Assembly: GCA_963779645.1 (NCBI GenBank)
Contig: CAVZYX010000005.1
Location: 124,001 to 188,000 of the forward strand
Direction of reading: 5' to 3'
DNA from: CALMBW01 sp963779645
GTDB taxonomy: Bacteria; Actinomycetota; CADDZG01; WHSQ01
DNA: 64,000 bases
This document shows positions 54,524 through 62,248 of this stretch, in pieces. Under the pieces are notes generated by a model. It saw only the letters and a program-made list of their open reading frames with translations. It was not told the origin of the DNA and ran no database searches. The position numbers and the translations under genes were made by a program. Every line of letters starts with the position of its first letter. Position 1 is the stretch's first letter.

Positions 54524-55521
54524 TGGCACAGGTGGTTCAGGCTCACGATCCACGGCGCTCCGACTGGCTCCAGGTCGGTTTGTTCGTGGCCGCTCTCGCG
54601 GCCCTCGGTCTCGGCCTTCATCTCGTCGATCCTGGGCGTGTCGCCGCCCTTCAGAACTTCTTCCTCGTGTTCGGGTCGCTCTTGATCGAGGCCGTGCCCT
54701 TCGTATTGGTGGGCGCCGTCGTCTCGGCAGCCATCGAAGTCTTCGTCCCGGGCCGCGTCTTCGAACGACTAGCGAGGCTCCCAGGGCCCCTTCAACTCCC
54801 GGCCGCAGGTCTGGCGGGGATGGCTTTCCCCGTTTGCGAATGCGGATCTGTTCCGGTGGCACGCAGGATGGTGACAAAGGGATTGAACCCAGCTGCCGCT
54901 GTGACATTCATGTTGGCCGCGCCAATCATCAATCCGGTCGTCATCGCCTCAACATTCGTCGCATACCGAGGACGCGACACCCTGTGGCCGATGGTGATCG
55001 GAAGGACAAGTTTGGGGTTGATCGCCGCTATCGCCGTGGGGTGGGTGGTCGCCCGGCAACGCAAAGAGGATCTGTTGCGCCCTCGCCCCGAGGATGAGGA
55101 GCATCACCATGAAGGAGGCTCACGCTGGGCCGATTTCGCAGGACACGTCGCGGGAGATTTCTTCTTCATGGGCCGCTACCTGGTCTTGGGGGCCGCCGTA
55201 GCCGGCGTGTTGCAAACGTTCGTACCTTCCTCGGTGATCGGCTCGGTAGCAGACACTCCCGTTGTGTCATTCGTTGCGATGATGGTGCTCGCCTATCTAC
55301 TGTCCCTGTGCTCGGAATCGGATGCGTTCGTTGCGGCATCGTTCGTCCAGTTCGGTGTGGGTGCGCATCTTGCGTTCCTCGTGTTCGGACCGATGGTCGA
55401 CACCAAACTCAGCTTCTTGTACAGGGGCACGTACTCGAAGGGCTTCCTGCCCACTGTCATCCTCGTGGTCGGCAGCGTCACCCTGGCGGGGGCGTTGTGG
55501 GTTGAGGTGATCTTCGGATGA
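54523..55521 (+). CDS. UPF0718/DUF318 family permease
   Basis: A 332-residue membrane protein with about eight helices in two halves. The hallmark is FPVCECGSVPVARRMVTKGL (about 102-121) followed by FMLAAPIINPVVIAST. A His-rich cytoplasmic loop (EDEEHHHEGG) lies near residue 190, and the second half has a LSLCSESDAFVAASF repeat of the motif. These permeases pair with the TIGR03943-type protein encoded next; a metal ion is a possible substrate. Both flanking overlaps (TGATG and ATGA) couple it to AP7 and its partner. Confidence 0.82.
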   Translation: MAQVVQAHDPRRSDWLQVGLFVAALAALGLGLHLVDPGRVAALQNFFLVFGSLLIEAVPFVLVGAVVSAAIEVFVPGRVFERLARLPGPLQLPAAGLAGMAFPVCECGSVPVARRMVTKGLNPAAAVTFMLAAPIINPVVIASTFVAYRGRDTLWPMVIGRTSLGLIAAIAVGWVVARQRKEDLLRPRPEDEEHHHEGGSRWADFAGHVAGDFFFMGRYLVLGAAVAGVLQTFVPSSVIGSVADTPVVSFVAMMVLAYLLSLCSESDAFVAASFVQFGVGAHLAFLVFGPMVDTKLSFLYRGTYSKGFLPTVILVVGSVTLAGALWVEVIFG

Positions 55522-56228
55522 CGAAACCTCAGGTTGCCCCACGTCGCGTTCTGGGAGCCATCGTGCTGGGAGCATGGTGCGGCCTGTTCTGGTTCTTGAT
55601 GGTTTCGGGACGGACGTGGCTCTATCTTTCGTCCAGGACAGACTGGGTCGTTCCCATGGGAGCTGTGATCCTGACGGGCGCAACCCTTGGTCGCCTCCTG
55701 ACACTGCGCGACCCGAACCCCTCACCGATGTCGAACCGCGACACAGCCGGGATGTCCTTGTTGATCATCCCGGTCGTGATCGTCCTCGCGATGCCAACAG
55801 CTTCGCTCGGGGCCTTCGCTGCCTCTCGTCGGTCGAGCGCCCTCGGCGGTAGCTACGTCTCCACAGCGGAGGACATCACAGATGGAGAGCTCACGATGAT
55901 CGATGTGGGTGGAGCGTTGCGCTCGCGGGAAGCCATGGCTGCTCTTGCAACGCGAGCCGGCACCGAGGTCACATTCGTTGGATTCATTACGCGAGACAAG
56001 GCCGACCCAGCCGACGAGTTCACGCTCACGCGTTTCCTGATCTCATGTTGTGTTGCAGACGCCCTCAGCGTCGAGGTGCGTGTCGTGGGTGCCCCGCCCG
56101 GACGCTTCGAAGAAGACGATTGGGTGCAGGTAGAAGGAAAGCTGTACCCGTTGGGCACCGAAGTAGTCGTCGATGCAACCGGAGTGATCGCCGTTCAGGA
56201 GCCGAAACGCCCTTATCTGAATCCCTAA
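55518..56228 (+). CDS. TIGR03943/DUF1980 family putative permease subunit
   Basis: A 236-residue protein with two or three membrane helices in the first 110 residues and a soluble C-terminal OB-like domain. The domain carries the conserved RFLISCCVADALSVEVRVV and DDWVQVEGKLYPLG. It is the normal partner of the UPF0718 permease and overlaps it by four bases. The Cys pair in ISCC may bind metal. The 3' end overlaps the convergent His-rich secreted protein by four bases. Confidence 0.82.
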   Translation: MTKPQVAPRRVLGAIVLGAWCGLFWFLMVSGRTWLYLSSRTDWVVPMGAVILTGATLGRLLTLRDPNPSPMSNRDTAGMSLLIIPVVIVLAMPTASLGAFAASRRSSALGGSYVSTAEDITDGELTMIDVGGALRSREAMAALATRAGTEVTFVGFITRDKADPADEFTLTRFLISCCVADALSVEVRVVGAPPGRFEEDDWVQVEGKLYPLGTEVVVDATGVIAVQEPKRPYLNP

Positions 56229-57178
56229 GGATCGGGGACGATGAAGGCCATCATGATCCCCATCACGTCGTACCAGTTCTTACTGTCGTTGTAGAAGGCA
56301 GTCAGCTTCAGCATGTCGCCGGCATTCGCGCGTTTCCCCGGCAACCCGGAGTAGCTGGACATGGTTTCAAGGTCCCACTTGTGGGTCTTCGAGTAGCCAG
56401 CGCGAGACACGAAGATCTTCTCGGCTGTGGTGGTGTTGTCGAGACGAAGTCTCCGCCCGCCATCATGCAGGTGACCGCCGAGAGCAACGAAGCTGCCTCC
56501 GATCGGCATCTCGTAATCCCACTCCTCGGCGTAGATACCGTCGACACCGCTGTTCTTCTCCACGTTGAAAGTCGAGTTAGAGCAGTTGCGAACGTCTAGC
56601 CAAACAGGTGTGACATCGGTCAATGTTTGTTCTGCCGACGGCGTGAACCCGATATCGAGCCTGACGAAGACGTCGGTCTCGTAGCCCTCAACCATCCCGT
56701 GGATGTGGTGGATCATCGCCCAGCCTGGGGAGTCAACCGGATAGTCGCCAGGGGGATCTTCGTTGTCCCAGTGGTAGCCGAGGCCCTCTGGCAGTTGAAG
56801 CTTCGATCGTTCCTTCCCAACGGCGAAGAACCTATCCAGAAGATTGAATGGATAGGAGCGACACGTCACGTCATCCTTGTTGGGGTTCCCGAACACGATG
56901 TGATGTAGGTGCGCGGCGTGATGGTCGACGAGCGACCCGTTCTTGTCCACCAACGTCGCGTACAGCGACGTGATGTAGCCGGCTTCGGGAGGCGCAGGTA
57001 TCGACTTGATGCCTTGCTCGGAGTTGAGTTCCACATGGATGGGTCCGTAGAAGCACCGGTAGCCCCACTCCTTCTCAACGCACCTTTCGGTGACAGCTGT
57101 GGTCCGCGAACCTGCGGGAGTTGCTACGAGAGTTGCGGCCAGGAGGCCCAGTGCTGCGATCAAACGAAGTCGAGTCAT
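56225..57178 (-). CDS. secreted His-rich protein, SURNod19-like
   Basis: A 317-residue protein with a signal peptide (LIAALGLLAATLVATPAGS). His clusters suggest a copper- or other metal-binding fold: VDHHAAHLHHIVFGN (about 87-101), MIHHIHGM (about 160) and LGGHLHDGGRRLRL (about 240). The order resembles the plant and bacterial SURNod19 family and recalls copper monooxygenase sites, but I see no proof of catalysis. Cys pairs suggest disulfides outside the cell. It is monocistronic between convergent and divergent neighbours. Confidence 0.6.
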   Translation of the reverse strand: MTRLRLIAALGLLAATLVATPAGSRTTAVTERCVEKEWGYRCFYGPIHVELNSEQGIKSIPAPPEAGYITSLYATLVDKNGSLVDHHAAHLHHIVFGNPNKDDVTCRSYPFNLLDRFFAVGKERSKLQLPEGLGYHWDNEDPPGDYPVDSPGWAMIHHIHGMVEGYETDVFVRLDIGFTPSAEQTLTDVTPVWLDVRNCSNSTFNVEKNSGVDGIYAEEWDYEMPIGGSFVALGGHLHDGGRRLRLDNTTTAEKIFVSRAGYSKTHKWDLETMSSYSGLPGKRANAGDMLKLTAFYNDSKNWYDVMGIMMAFIVPDP

Positions 57179-57326
57179 GGCTTCAACGTAGTCGGTCGAG
57201 CGCGGCTATGTCACTCGAATGCGAAGCTCTTGGCTCCCAAACCATGACGAATCACCCCACTCTGCTCCTGGAATCTGCGTGCTAGCCTCGCTACGCCTCA
57301 GGATCGCAACCGCCGACAGGAGCTCG

Positions 57327-58364
57327 ATGGGACTCAGGATCTTCGGCGCACTTGTCGCCGTTGCACTCGCGAGTTACGCCCTTCTGCGCTACCGAAAGGG
57401 CCACCTTCGCCGCGGCGAGTTGCTCCTCGTGGTCCTGGTGGTTGCCGGTTTGGGAATCGCTGCAGCTGCCCCCGACCTGCTCGATCCAGCTCTGGGAGCT
57501 TTGGGTTTCCAGAAAGGTCAAGAGCGACGGATCATCGGCCTACTCGTTATCTCCAACCTGCTGACGCTGGGGCTCCTTCTCCGGGGCTTCTCGCGCGACG
57601 ACACGCTCTCGAACGAGATCGGAAACCTCGTTGACTACACCGCGCTACAGAGACTTAGGGAGGCGAACTGGACGCTGCCCGCGGATGCGTGTGCGGTCGT
57701 GCTACCCGCCTACAACGAAGCCGACAACCTGCCGGCCGTTCTGGGGAACATGCCGGACGACGTTTTCGACCACCCCGTTCATGCGATCGTCATCGCCGAT
57801 GGTTGCACCGACGCTACTGAAGAAGTTGCCCTCCGCTTCGGAGCAACCGTGATCCGGCGCGATCTTCGACGAGGCTCCGGCGCAGCGGTCCGCCTCGGAT
57901 ACACGGCAGCTCTAGAGGCCGGAGCATCGATCGTCGTCACCATCGATGCCGATAACCAACACGACCCGAAGGAGATGGAACGGTTGGTCGCACCGCTTCT
58001 CGATGGCCGCGCTGACATGGTCCAAGGCTCGCGGGTTCTCGGCTCGTTCGAGTCCGACTCACAAAGCAGATCCCTGGGCGTGAAAGTGTTCGCACGCTTG
58101 CTGAGCGCGCTCTCACGAACGAAGATCACCGACCCTTCTACGGGTTACCGCGCGATGACCGTCGACGCGTTGCGTCGTCTCGATCTGCGTCAGGACCAGT
58201 TCTATGTTTCCGAGGTGATCCTCGATGCGACACGGAAGGGCTTTCGCGTAGTGGAGGTCCCGATCACCTTGCGCAGGCGAACCCATGGATCAACCAAGAA
58301 ACCGGCAACGCTCCGTTACGCGTGGGGATTCTCGAAAGCGATAGTTCGAACCTGGCTGCGCTGA
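57327..58364 (+). CDS. DUF2304-like/DPM1-like glycosyltransferase
   Basis: A 345-residue protein. Residues 1 to about 105 hold three hydrophobic helices like DUF2304 proteins. A family-2 glycosyltransferase domain of dolichol-phosphate-mannose-synthase type follows: AVVLPAYNEADNLPAVL, IVIADGCTDAT, GSGAAVRLGY, VVTIDADNQHDPKEM, VQGSRVLG and DPSTGYRAM. It would make a polyprenyl-phosphate sugar for GT-C enzymes such as the 46.5 kb protein. ATG 57327 follows AGGAG. Its end overlaps the next gene by 101 bases. Confidence 0.87.
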   Translation: MGLRIFGALVAVALASYALLRYRKGHLRRGELLLVVLVVAGLGIAAAAPDLLDPALGALGFQKGQERRIIGLLVISNLLTLGLLLRGFSRDDTLSNEIGNLVDYTALQRLREANWTLPADACAVVLPAYNEADNLPAVLGNMPDDVFDHPVHAIVIADGCTDATEEVALRFGATVIRRDLRRGSGAAVRLGYTAALEAGASIVVTIDADNQHDPKEMERLVAPLLDGRADMVQGSRVLGSFESDSQSRSLGVKVFARLLSALSRTKITDPSTGYRAMTVDALRRLDLRQDQFYVSEVILDATRKGFRVVEVPITLRRRTHGSTKKPATLRYAWGFSKAIVRTWLR

Positions 58365-58731
58365 TCTCTCTAGGAGGAGCCTCCGCAGAAGGGGAGGTTC
58401 GGATCGGCCACACAGGATCTCCGCCGTCATCTCCGCCGTCATCTCCGCCGTCATCTCCGCCGTCATCGTCGTCGGCGTGCTTGTTACCGCACCAACCCTC
58501 GTTGTCGTCGTCGCGGTCCGCGTCGTTCCCGCAGCCGTTGTTCCCGTCGGCCTGGTCCTGGCCACCGTCACCACGGTCGGGGCCCTTTCCATTGTCGTCG
58601 GGATCGGACTGGGCTTCGCCTGTGGTGGCGCCGCGATCCGCTCTGGCTAGGGCTTGCTGGCCGAAGCTCACGATCAAGGCCAAAGCGAAGAGCGCCGCAA
58701 GGAGCCTCGAGCGATTCTTCGTAGCAGTCAT
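58264..58731 (-). CDS. small secreted Asp/Gly-rich protein
   Basis: A 155-residue frame with a signal peptide (LLAALFALALIVSFGQQALA) and a low-complexity Asp/Gly/Asn-rich body (GNDADRDDDNEGWCGNKHAD, then tandem GGDD units). This may bind calcium or other cations. The last 35 or so codons run antisense into the end of the glycosyltransferase gene, so the true C-terminus is uncertain. Three Cys are present. No family is recognised. Confidence 0.55.
   Translation of the reverse strand: MTATKNRSRLLAALFALALIVSFGQQALARADRGATTGEAQSDPDDNGKGPDRGDGGQDQADGNNGCGNDADRDDDNEGWCGNKHADDDDGGDDGGDDGGDDGGDPVWPIRTSPSAEAPPREISAARFELSLSRIPTRNGALPVSWLIHGFACAR
58419..58466. repeat. four tandem copies of a 12-base unit
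   Basis: The unit CTCCGCCGTCAT repeats four times without change. In the minus-strand gene it encodes successive GGDD-type units. Identical copies make length variation by slippage likely. Confidence 0.9.
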
Positions 58732-58815
58732 GCATCTCCCTCTCTGTGCAACCCCGAACTGGTCATTTCTACCTAGTCAGGTAACGGCATCTGGCGGGAG
58801 AACCTTTAGGCCAGG

Positions 58816-59880
58816 TTAGGCGGCGTGCGCGGAGAGGAAGTAGTCCTCTCCGTCTTCATCCCACTCGAGGTCGACGACGCCTTTGGCAGCCGCGGCCTTG
58901 ACGAACTGCAGGAAGCCGCCGTACCCGTAGTCCTTCTCGCTGAAGCCCGGGTCTCGTCTACGCATCATGTCTTTGAGGCCAGACAGTGGCGGTCTACCCG
59001 ACTTCTTCTCGAGCTCGGACACAACATCCTTCAGCAATTCGAAGGCGGTCCCCTCGCCCCCACCATCACTTGGGAAGTCGACGACGGGATCCCCTTCCGC
59101 GGCCCCCGGAACGAGTTCGACCACTCCCTCCTTCTCGAGATAGCGCATCAGTTCCGTCCATGTGCGGAAGCCGTAGTCGCTCTCAGAGAAGGTGGGATCC
59201 TTCCGGAGGATCGCCCGCTTGATCATCGACGACAGCACGCCTCCGTCCAGCGAACGTTGCAGTCCGGCAAGGGTCTTCGTCGTGAGCCTTGCAAGTTCGG
59301 AGAGGTCCGTTACCTGCTCGTTCGATTCGCCGTTCGTCGTCACTTCCCGTTTGCGTCTACGACGCGGCGCCGACTTCGCGGAACCGGGACCCAGGAGACG
59401 TTCGTAGAAAAGGAACTCGTCGCAAGCGCCGGGGAGTAGCTCCGATGTTGAACCCTCGACACCGACTCCGATCACCTTGCGATTGAGCTCACGAAGTTTG
59501 AGCACCAGCGGCGTGAAATCCGAGTCGCCGGACGCGATGACGAAAGTGGTGATGAAGTCTCGCTCGAAGGCGATCTCGAGCGCGTCGACGGCAAGCTTGA
59601 TATCCGCAGCGTTCTTCCGCACCATGCCGGTTCTCTGGGGTACTTCGATCATCTCGATCCGCTGACCAACGAGGCCCTGCCTGTGTTCGGAGAAGAGGTT
59701 CCAATCCGCGTACGCTCGCCTGATCACCGTTCGGCCCCGCTCGCTCAGGGCGTCGGTGATGACCGCCATATCGAGCTTCTCCCCCCGTTCACGCGCGCCG
59801 ATCGCGAGGTTCTCGAAGTCGATGAACAGGGCGATACGTTCCTCGTCGTTAGCCACGTACCCAGTATGGCCGACCTTCAT
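58816..59880 (-). CDS. NYN-domain protein with two LOTUS/OST-HTH domains
   Basis: A 354-residue protein. Residues 15-160 form a NYN (PIN-like) RNase domain with acidic motifs ALFIDFENLA, KNAADIKLAVDALE and IASGDSDFTPLV. Two OST-HTH/LOTUS domains follow: about 205-275 (LSSMIKRAILRKDPTFSESD) and 285-350 (LSGLKDMMRRRDPGFSEKDY). LOTUS domains bind RNA. The ATG overlaps the RNase D stop by one base (TAATG), so an RNA-processing partnership is plausible. Confidence 0.87.
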   Translation of the reverse strand: MKVGHTGYVANDEERIALFIDFENLAIGARERGEKLDMAVITDALSERGRTVIRRAYADWNLFSEHRQGLVGQRIEMIEVPQRTGMVRKNAADIKLAVDALEIAFERDFITTFVIASGDSDFTPLVLKLRELNRKVIGVGVEGSTSELLPGACDEFLFYERLLGPGSAKSAPRRRRKREVTTNGESNEQVTDLSELARLTTKTLAGLQRSLDGGVLSSMIKRAILRKDPTFSESDYGFRTWTELMRYLEKEGVVELVPGAAEGDPVVDFPSDGGGEGTAFELLKDVVSELEKKSGRPPLSGLKDMMRRRDPGFSEKDYGYGGFLQFVKAAAAKGVVDLEWDEDGEDYFLSAHAA

Positions 59881-61073
59881 TAGCCGAGCGGAACCTCTTC
59901 GATGTAGGGGGGCTTATCGATCGAGCGAACGGCCACCTTGCCCTTGGCGAGGGCCACGACGGCATCGCCTGCAAGATCCTTGCGCCACCCCCCGAGCAGG
60001 CGGTGGTTCTCTCTCTTAGGCCCGCCGTCGAACACATCGGCGAGGAGCGATTCCAGCTCGTTCCGGGTGGACACGAGCTCGGTGGCGACACCCGCCGCAT
60101 CGGACCGGGACCGGATGATCGCATCGGCCAATCCCGACAGTGTTCTGGCTCGGGCTTGCGCACTTCGGGAGGGACCTCCGGGAAGTTCGACCGGAGGGGC
60201 CTTTCGTCCCAGATCGATCGCAGCCAGGATCGCCGTCCCCGAACGCTCCGCCTCCTTCGCCACCATGCCGCGCAAGTTTCTCAACTCATCGATGCTTCGG
60301 GGGCCGCGGCGTGCGATCTCGATGAGGGTTTGGTCCTTGATCACCCAACCCCGCGGGATATCCCGTTGCACCGCCATCTCTTCACGCCAACTCGCAAGCT
60401 CGCGCAAGATAGCCATCTGCTTACCGGAGAGATTCCCCCGACCGGAAACCTTCCGCCACACTTCCTTGATGTCCACGTCGTAGAGGGAGGGGTCTTCGAA
60501 GAACCTCATCTCGTCTTCGGCCCAGTCGATACGACCCGACACCTTGAGCTCGTCACGAAGGATGTCGGCGATGGGCAGCAAGAAGCGAACGTCGTCCGCG
60601 GCATAGCGCAATTGCGCTTCGGTTAGTGGCCGCCTACACCAATCCGTATAGGACTCGCCCTTCGTGAGAGTGGTCGACGTGGTGGCTTCGACCAATCTGC
60701 CGTACGGAAGGGACGCACCGTAGCCCGCGAATCCAGCCGCTAGCTGGATGTCGTACACGCGCGCAGGCACGGCATCGAAGCGTTCATAGAAGATCTCGAA
60801 ATCCTGCCGGCCAGCATGCACGACCGTATCCACCTCTGGATCGGCGATGAGATCAGCGACCGGGGTAAGGTCCACGTCCTTGAGAGGATCGATCAGGTAG
60901 ATACCTTCACGTGTGCTGATCTGGATCAAGCACAAGCGCGCTCGATAGGTCTTCTCGCGCATGAACTCCGTGTCTATCCCGAAAGACCCTCGGCTCGTAG
61001 CCTCGTCAACGACCTTCGCTACATCCGAGGCGGATGTGACCTCGACGGCCGACAGATCGTTGCCGTTTTCCAC
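59880..61073 (-). CDS. rnd: ribonuclease D
   Basis: A 397-residue DEDDy 3'-5' exonuclease. Exo I is FGIDTEFMRE (Asp34, Glu36), Exo II is VVHAGRQDFE (Asp91), and Exo III is RYAADDVRFLL with the Tyr of the DEDDy type. HRDC-like helical domains follow (GKQMAILRELASWREEMAVQ; QARARTLSGLADAIIR). It trims tRNA and other structured RNA 3' ends. It sits two bases after the acyl-CoA dehydrogenase gene and is coupled to the NYN-LOTUS gene. Confidence 0.9.
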   Translation of the reverse strand: MENGNDLSAVEVTSASDVAKVVDEATSRGSFGIDTEFMREKTYRARLCLIQISTREGIYLIDPLKDVDLTPVADLIADPEVDTVVHAGRQDFEIFYERFDAVPARVYDIQLAAGFAGYGASLPYGRLVEATTSTTLTKGESYTDWCRRPLTEAQLRYAADDVRFLLPIADILRDELKVSGRIDWAEDEMRFFEDPSLYDVDIKEVWRKVSGRGNLSGKQMAILRELASWREEMAVQRDIPRGWVIKDQTLIEIARRGPRSIDELRNLRGMVAKEAERSGTAILAAIDLGRKAPPVELPGGPSRSAQARARTLSGLADAIIRSRSDAAGVATELVSTRNELESLLADVFDGGPKRENHRLLGGWRKDLAGDAVVALAKGKVAVRSIDKPPYIEEVPLG

Positions 61074-61075
61074 CT

Positions 61076-62224
61076 TTATGCGAGGCCAAGCTCCCGAGCG
61101 ATGAGGATCCTCATCACCTCGGATGTGCCCTCGCCGATCTCAAGGATCTTGGAGTCACGGAAGTGTCTGCATACAGGGAACTCTTCGACGTATCCGTAAC
61201 CACCGTGAATCTGTACGGCCTCGCGCGCGACGTCGACGGCGATCTCGGATGCGTAGAGCTTCGCGATGGCCGCCTCCTTCTTGTAAGGACGACCTTGCTC
61301 GGCGAGCCATGCAGCTTTGTAATAGGCCTGACGTGCTACTGAAGTCTTCATCTCCATATCGGCGATCTTGAACTGGATCGCCTGGAACTTCCCGATCTCT
61401 TGACCGAAAGCAGTTCGCTGCTGCGAGTACTTGACCGACTCATCAAGACAGCCTTGCGCAAGACCGACGGCGAGGGCCGCGATCGCGATGCGGCCGTCAT
61501 CGAGGATCTTCAGGAAGTTCTTGAAACCCTCTCCCCGCTCGCCTAGAAGGTTCGCCTCGGGAACGTGAACATCGTTGAAAGACAACTCATGCGTGTCCGA
61601 GTGGTGCCACCCCATCTTGCGATAGGCACGTCCCACTTCGAATCCGGGCGTTCCGTTCGGAACGATGACCGCCGAGATCTCTTTCTTTCCGTCGGACTGA
61701 TCGGTTAGGGCGGTGACGGTCACGAAATCGGTGATGGACGTCCCCGAGTTGGTGATGAAAGCCTTCGAGCCGTTGATCACCCATTCGCCATTGGTGAGCT
61801 TCGCCGTCGTCTTCGTCGCTCCGGCGTCCGAACCCCCACCCGGTTCTGTCAAACCGAAGCCGGCCAATCTCTCCCCACGAGCAAGCGGGGGAAGGTATTT
61901 CTGACGTTGCTCCTCGGTGCCGAACCGGTAGACCGGCATTGAGCCCAAGCCCACGCCGGCTTCCAGCGTGATCGCTATCGATGAGGACGCTCGAGCGAGT
62001 TCTTCGATCGCGAGGCACAAGGTGAAGAAGTCGCCTCCGACGCCGCCGTACTCCTCGGGATACGGGAGACCGAACAACCCCAGCTCGCCCATCTGTTTGA
62101 CGGCATCGATGGGCAGCTCACCTTGCTCGTCCCAATGCTCTGCGTTAGGCGCGATGTAGTCCTCGACGAACTCCCGCACAACTTTGACGAACTCCTGCTG
62201 CTCTGATGAGAGGTCTAGATCCAT
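61076..62224 (-). CDS. acyl-CoA dehydrogenase
   Basis: A 382-residue FAD-dependent acyl-CoA dehydrogenase, the usual length. Landmarks are GLTEPGGGSDAGATKTTA, the FAD-binding ITNSGTSITDFVTV, and VQIHGGYGYVEEFPV with the C-terminal RDSKILEIGEGTSEVMRILIA. The catalytic Glu lies in the IGEGTSE region. Substrate chain length is not evident; methylsuccinyl-CoA is one possibility given the ethylmalonyl pathway genes, but this is inference. The R2lox-SCP2 gene is 24 bases upstream on the same strand. Confidence 0.9.
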   Translation of the reverse strand: MDLDLSSEQQEFVKVVREFVEDYIAPNAEHWDEQGELPIDAVKQMGELGLFGLPYPEEYGGVGGDFFTLCLAIEELARASSSIAITLEAGVGLGSMPVYRFGTEEQRQKYLPPLARGERLAGFGLTEPGGGSDAGATKTTAKLTNGEWVINGSKAFITNSGTSITDFVTVTALTDQSDGKKEISAVIVPNGTPGFEVGRAYRKMGWHHSDTHELSFNDVHVPEANLLGERGEGFKNFLKILDDGRIAIAALAVGLAQGCLDESVKYSQQRTAFGQEIGKFQAIQFKIADMEMKTSVARQAYYKAAWLAEQGRPYKKEAAIAKLYASEIAVDVAREAVQIHGGYGYVEEFPVCRHFRDSKILEIGEGTSEVMRILIARELGLA

Positions 62225-62248
62225 GAGCGTCAGCCTACAGTCAGCGTT

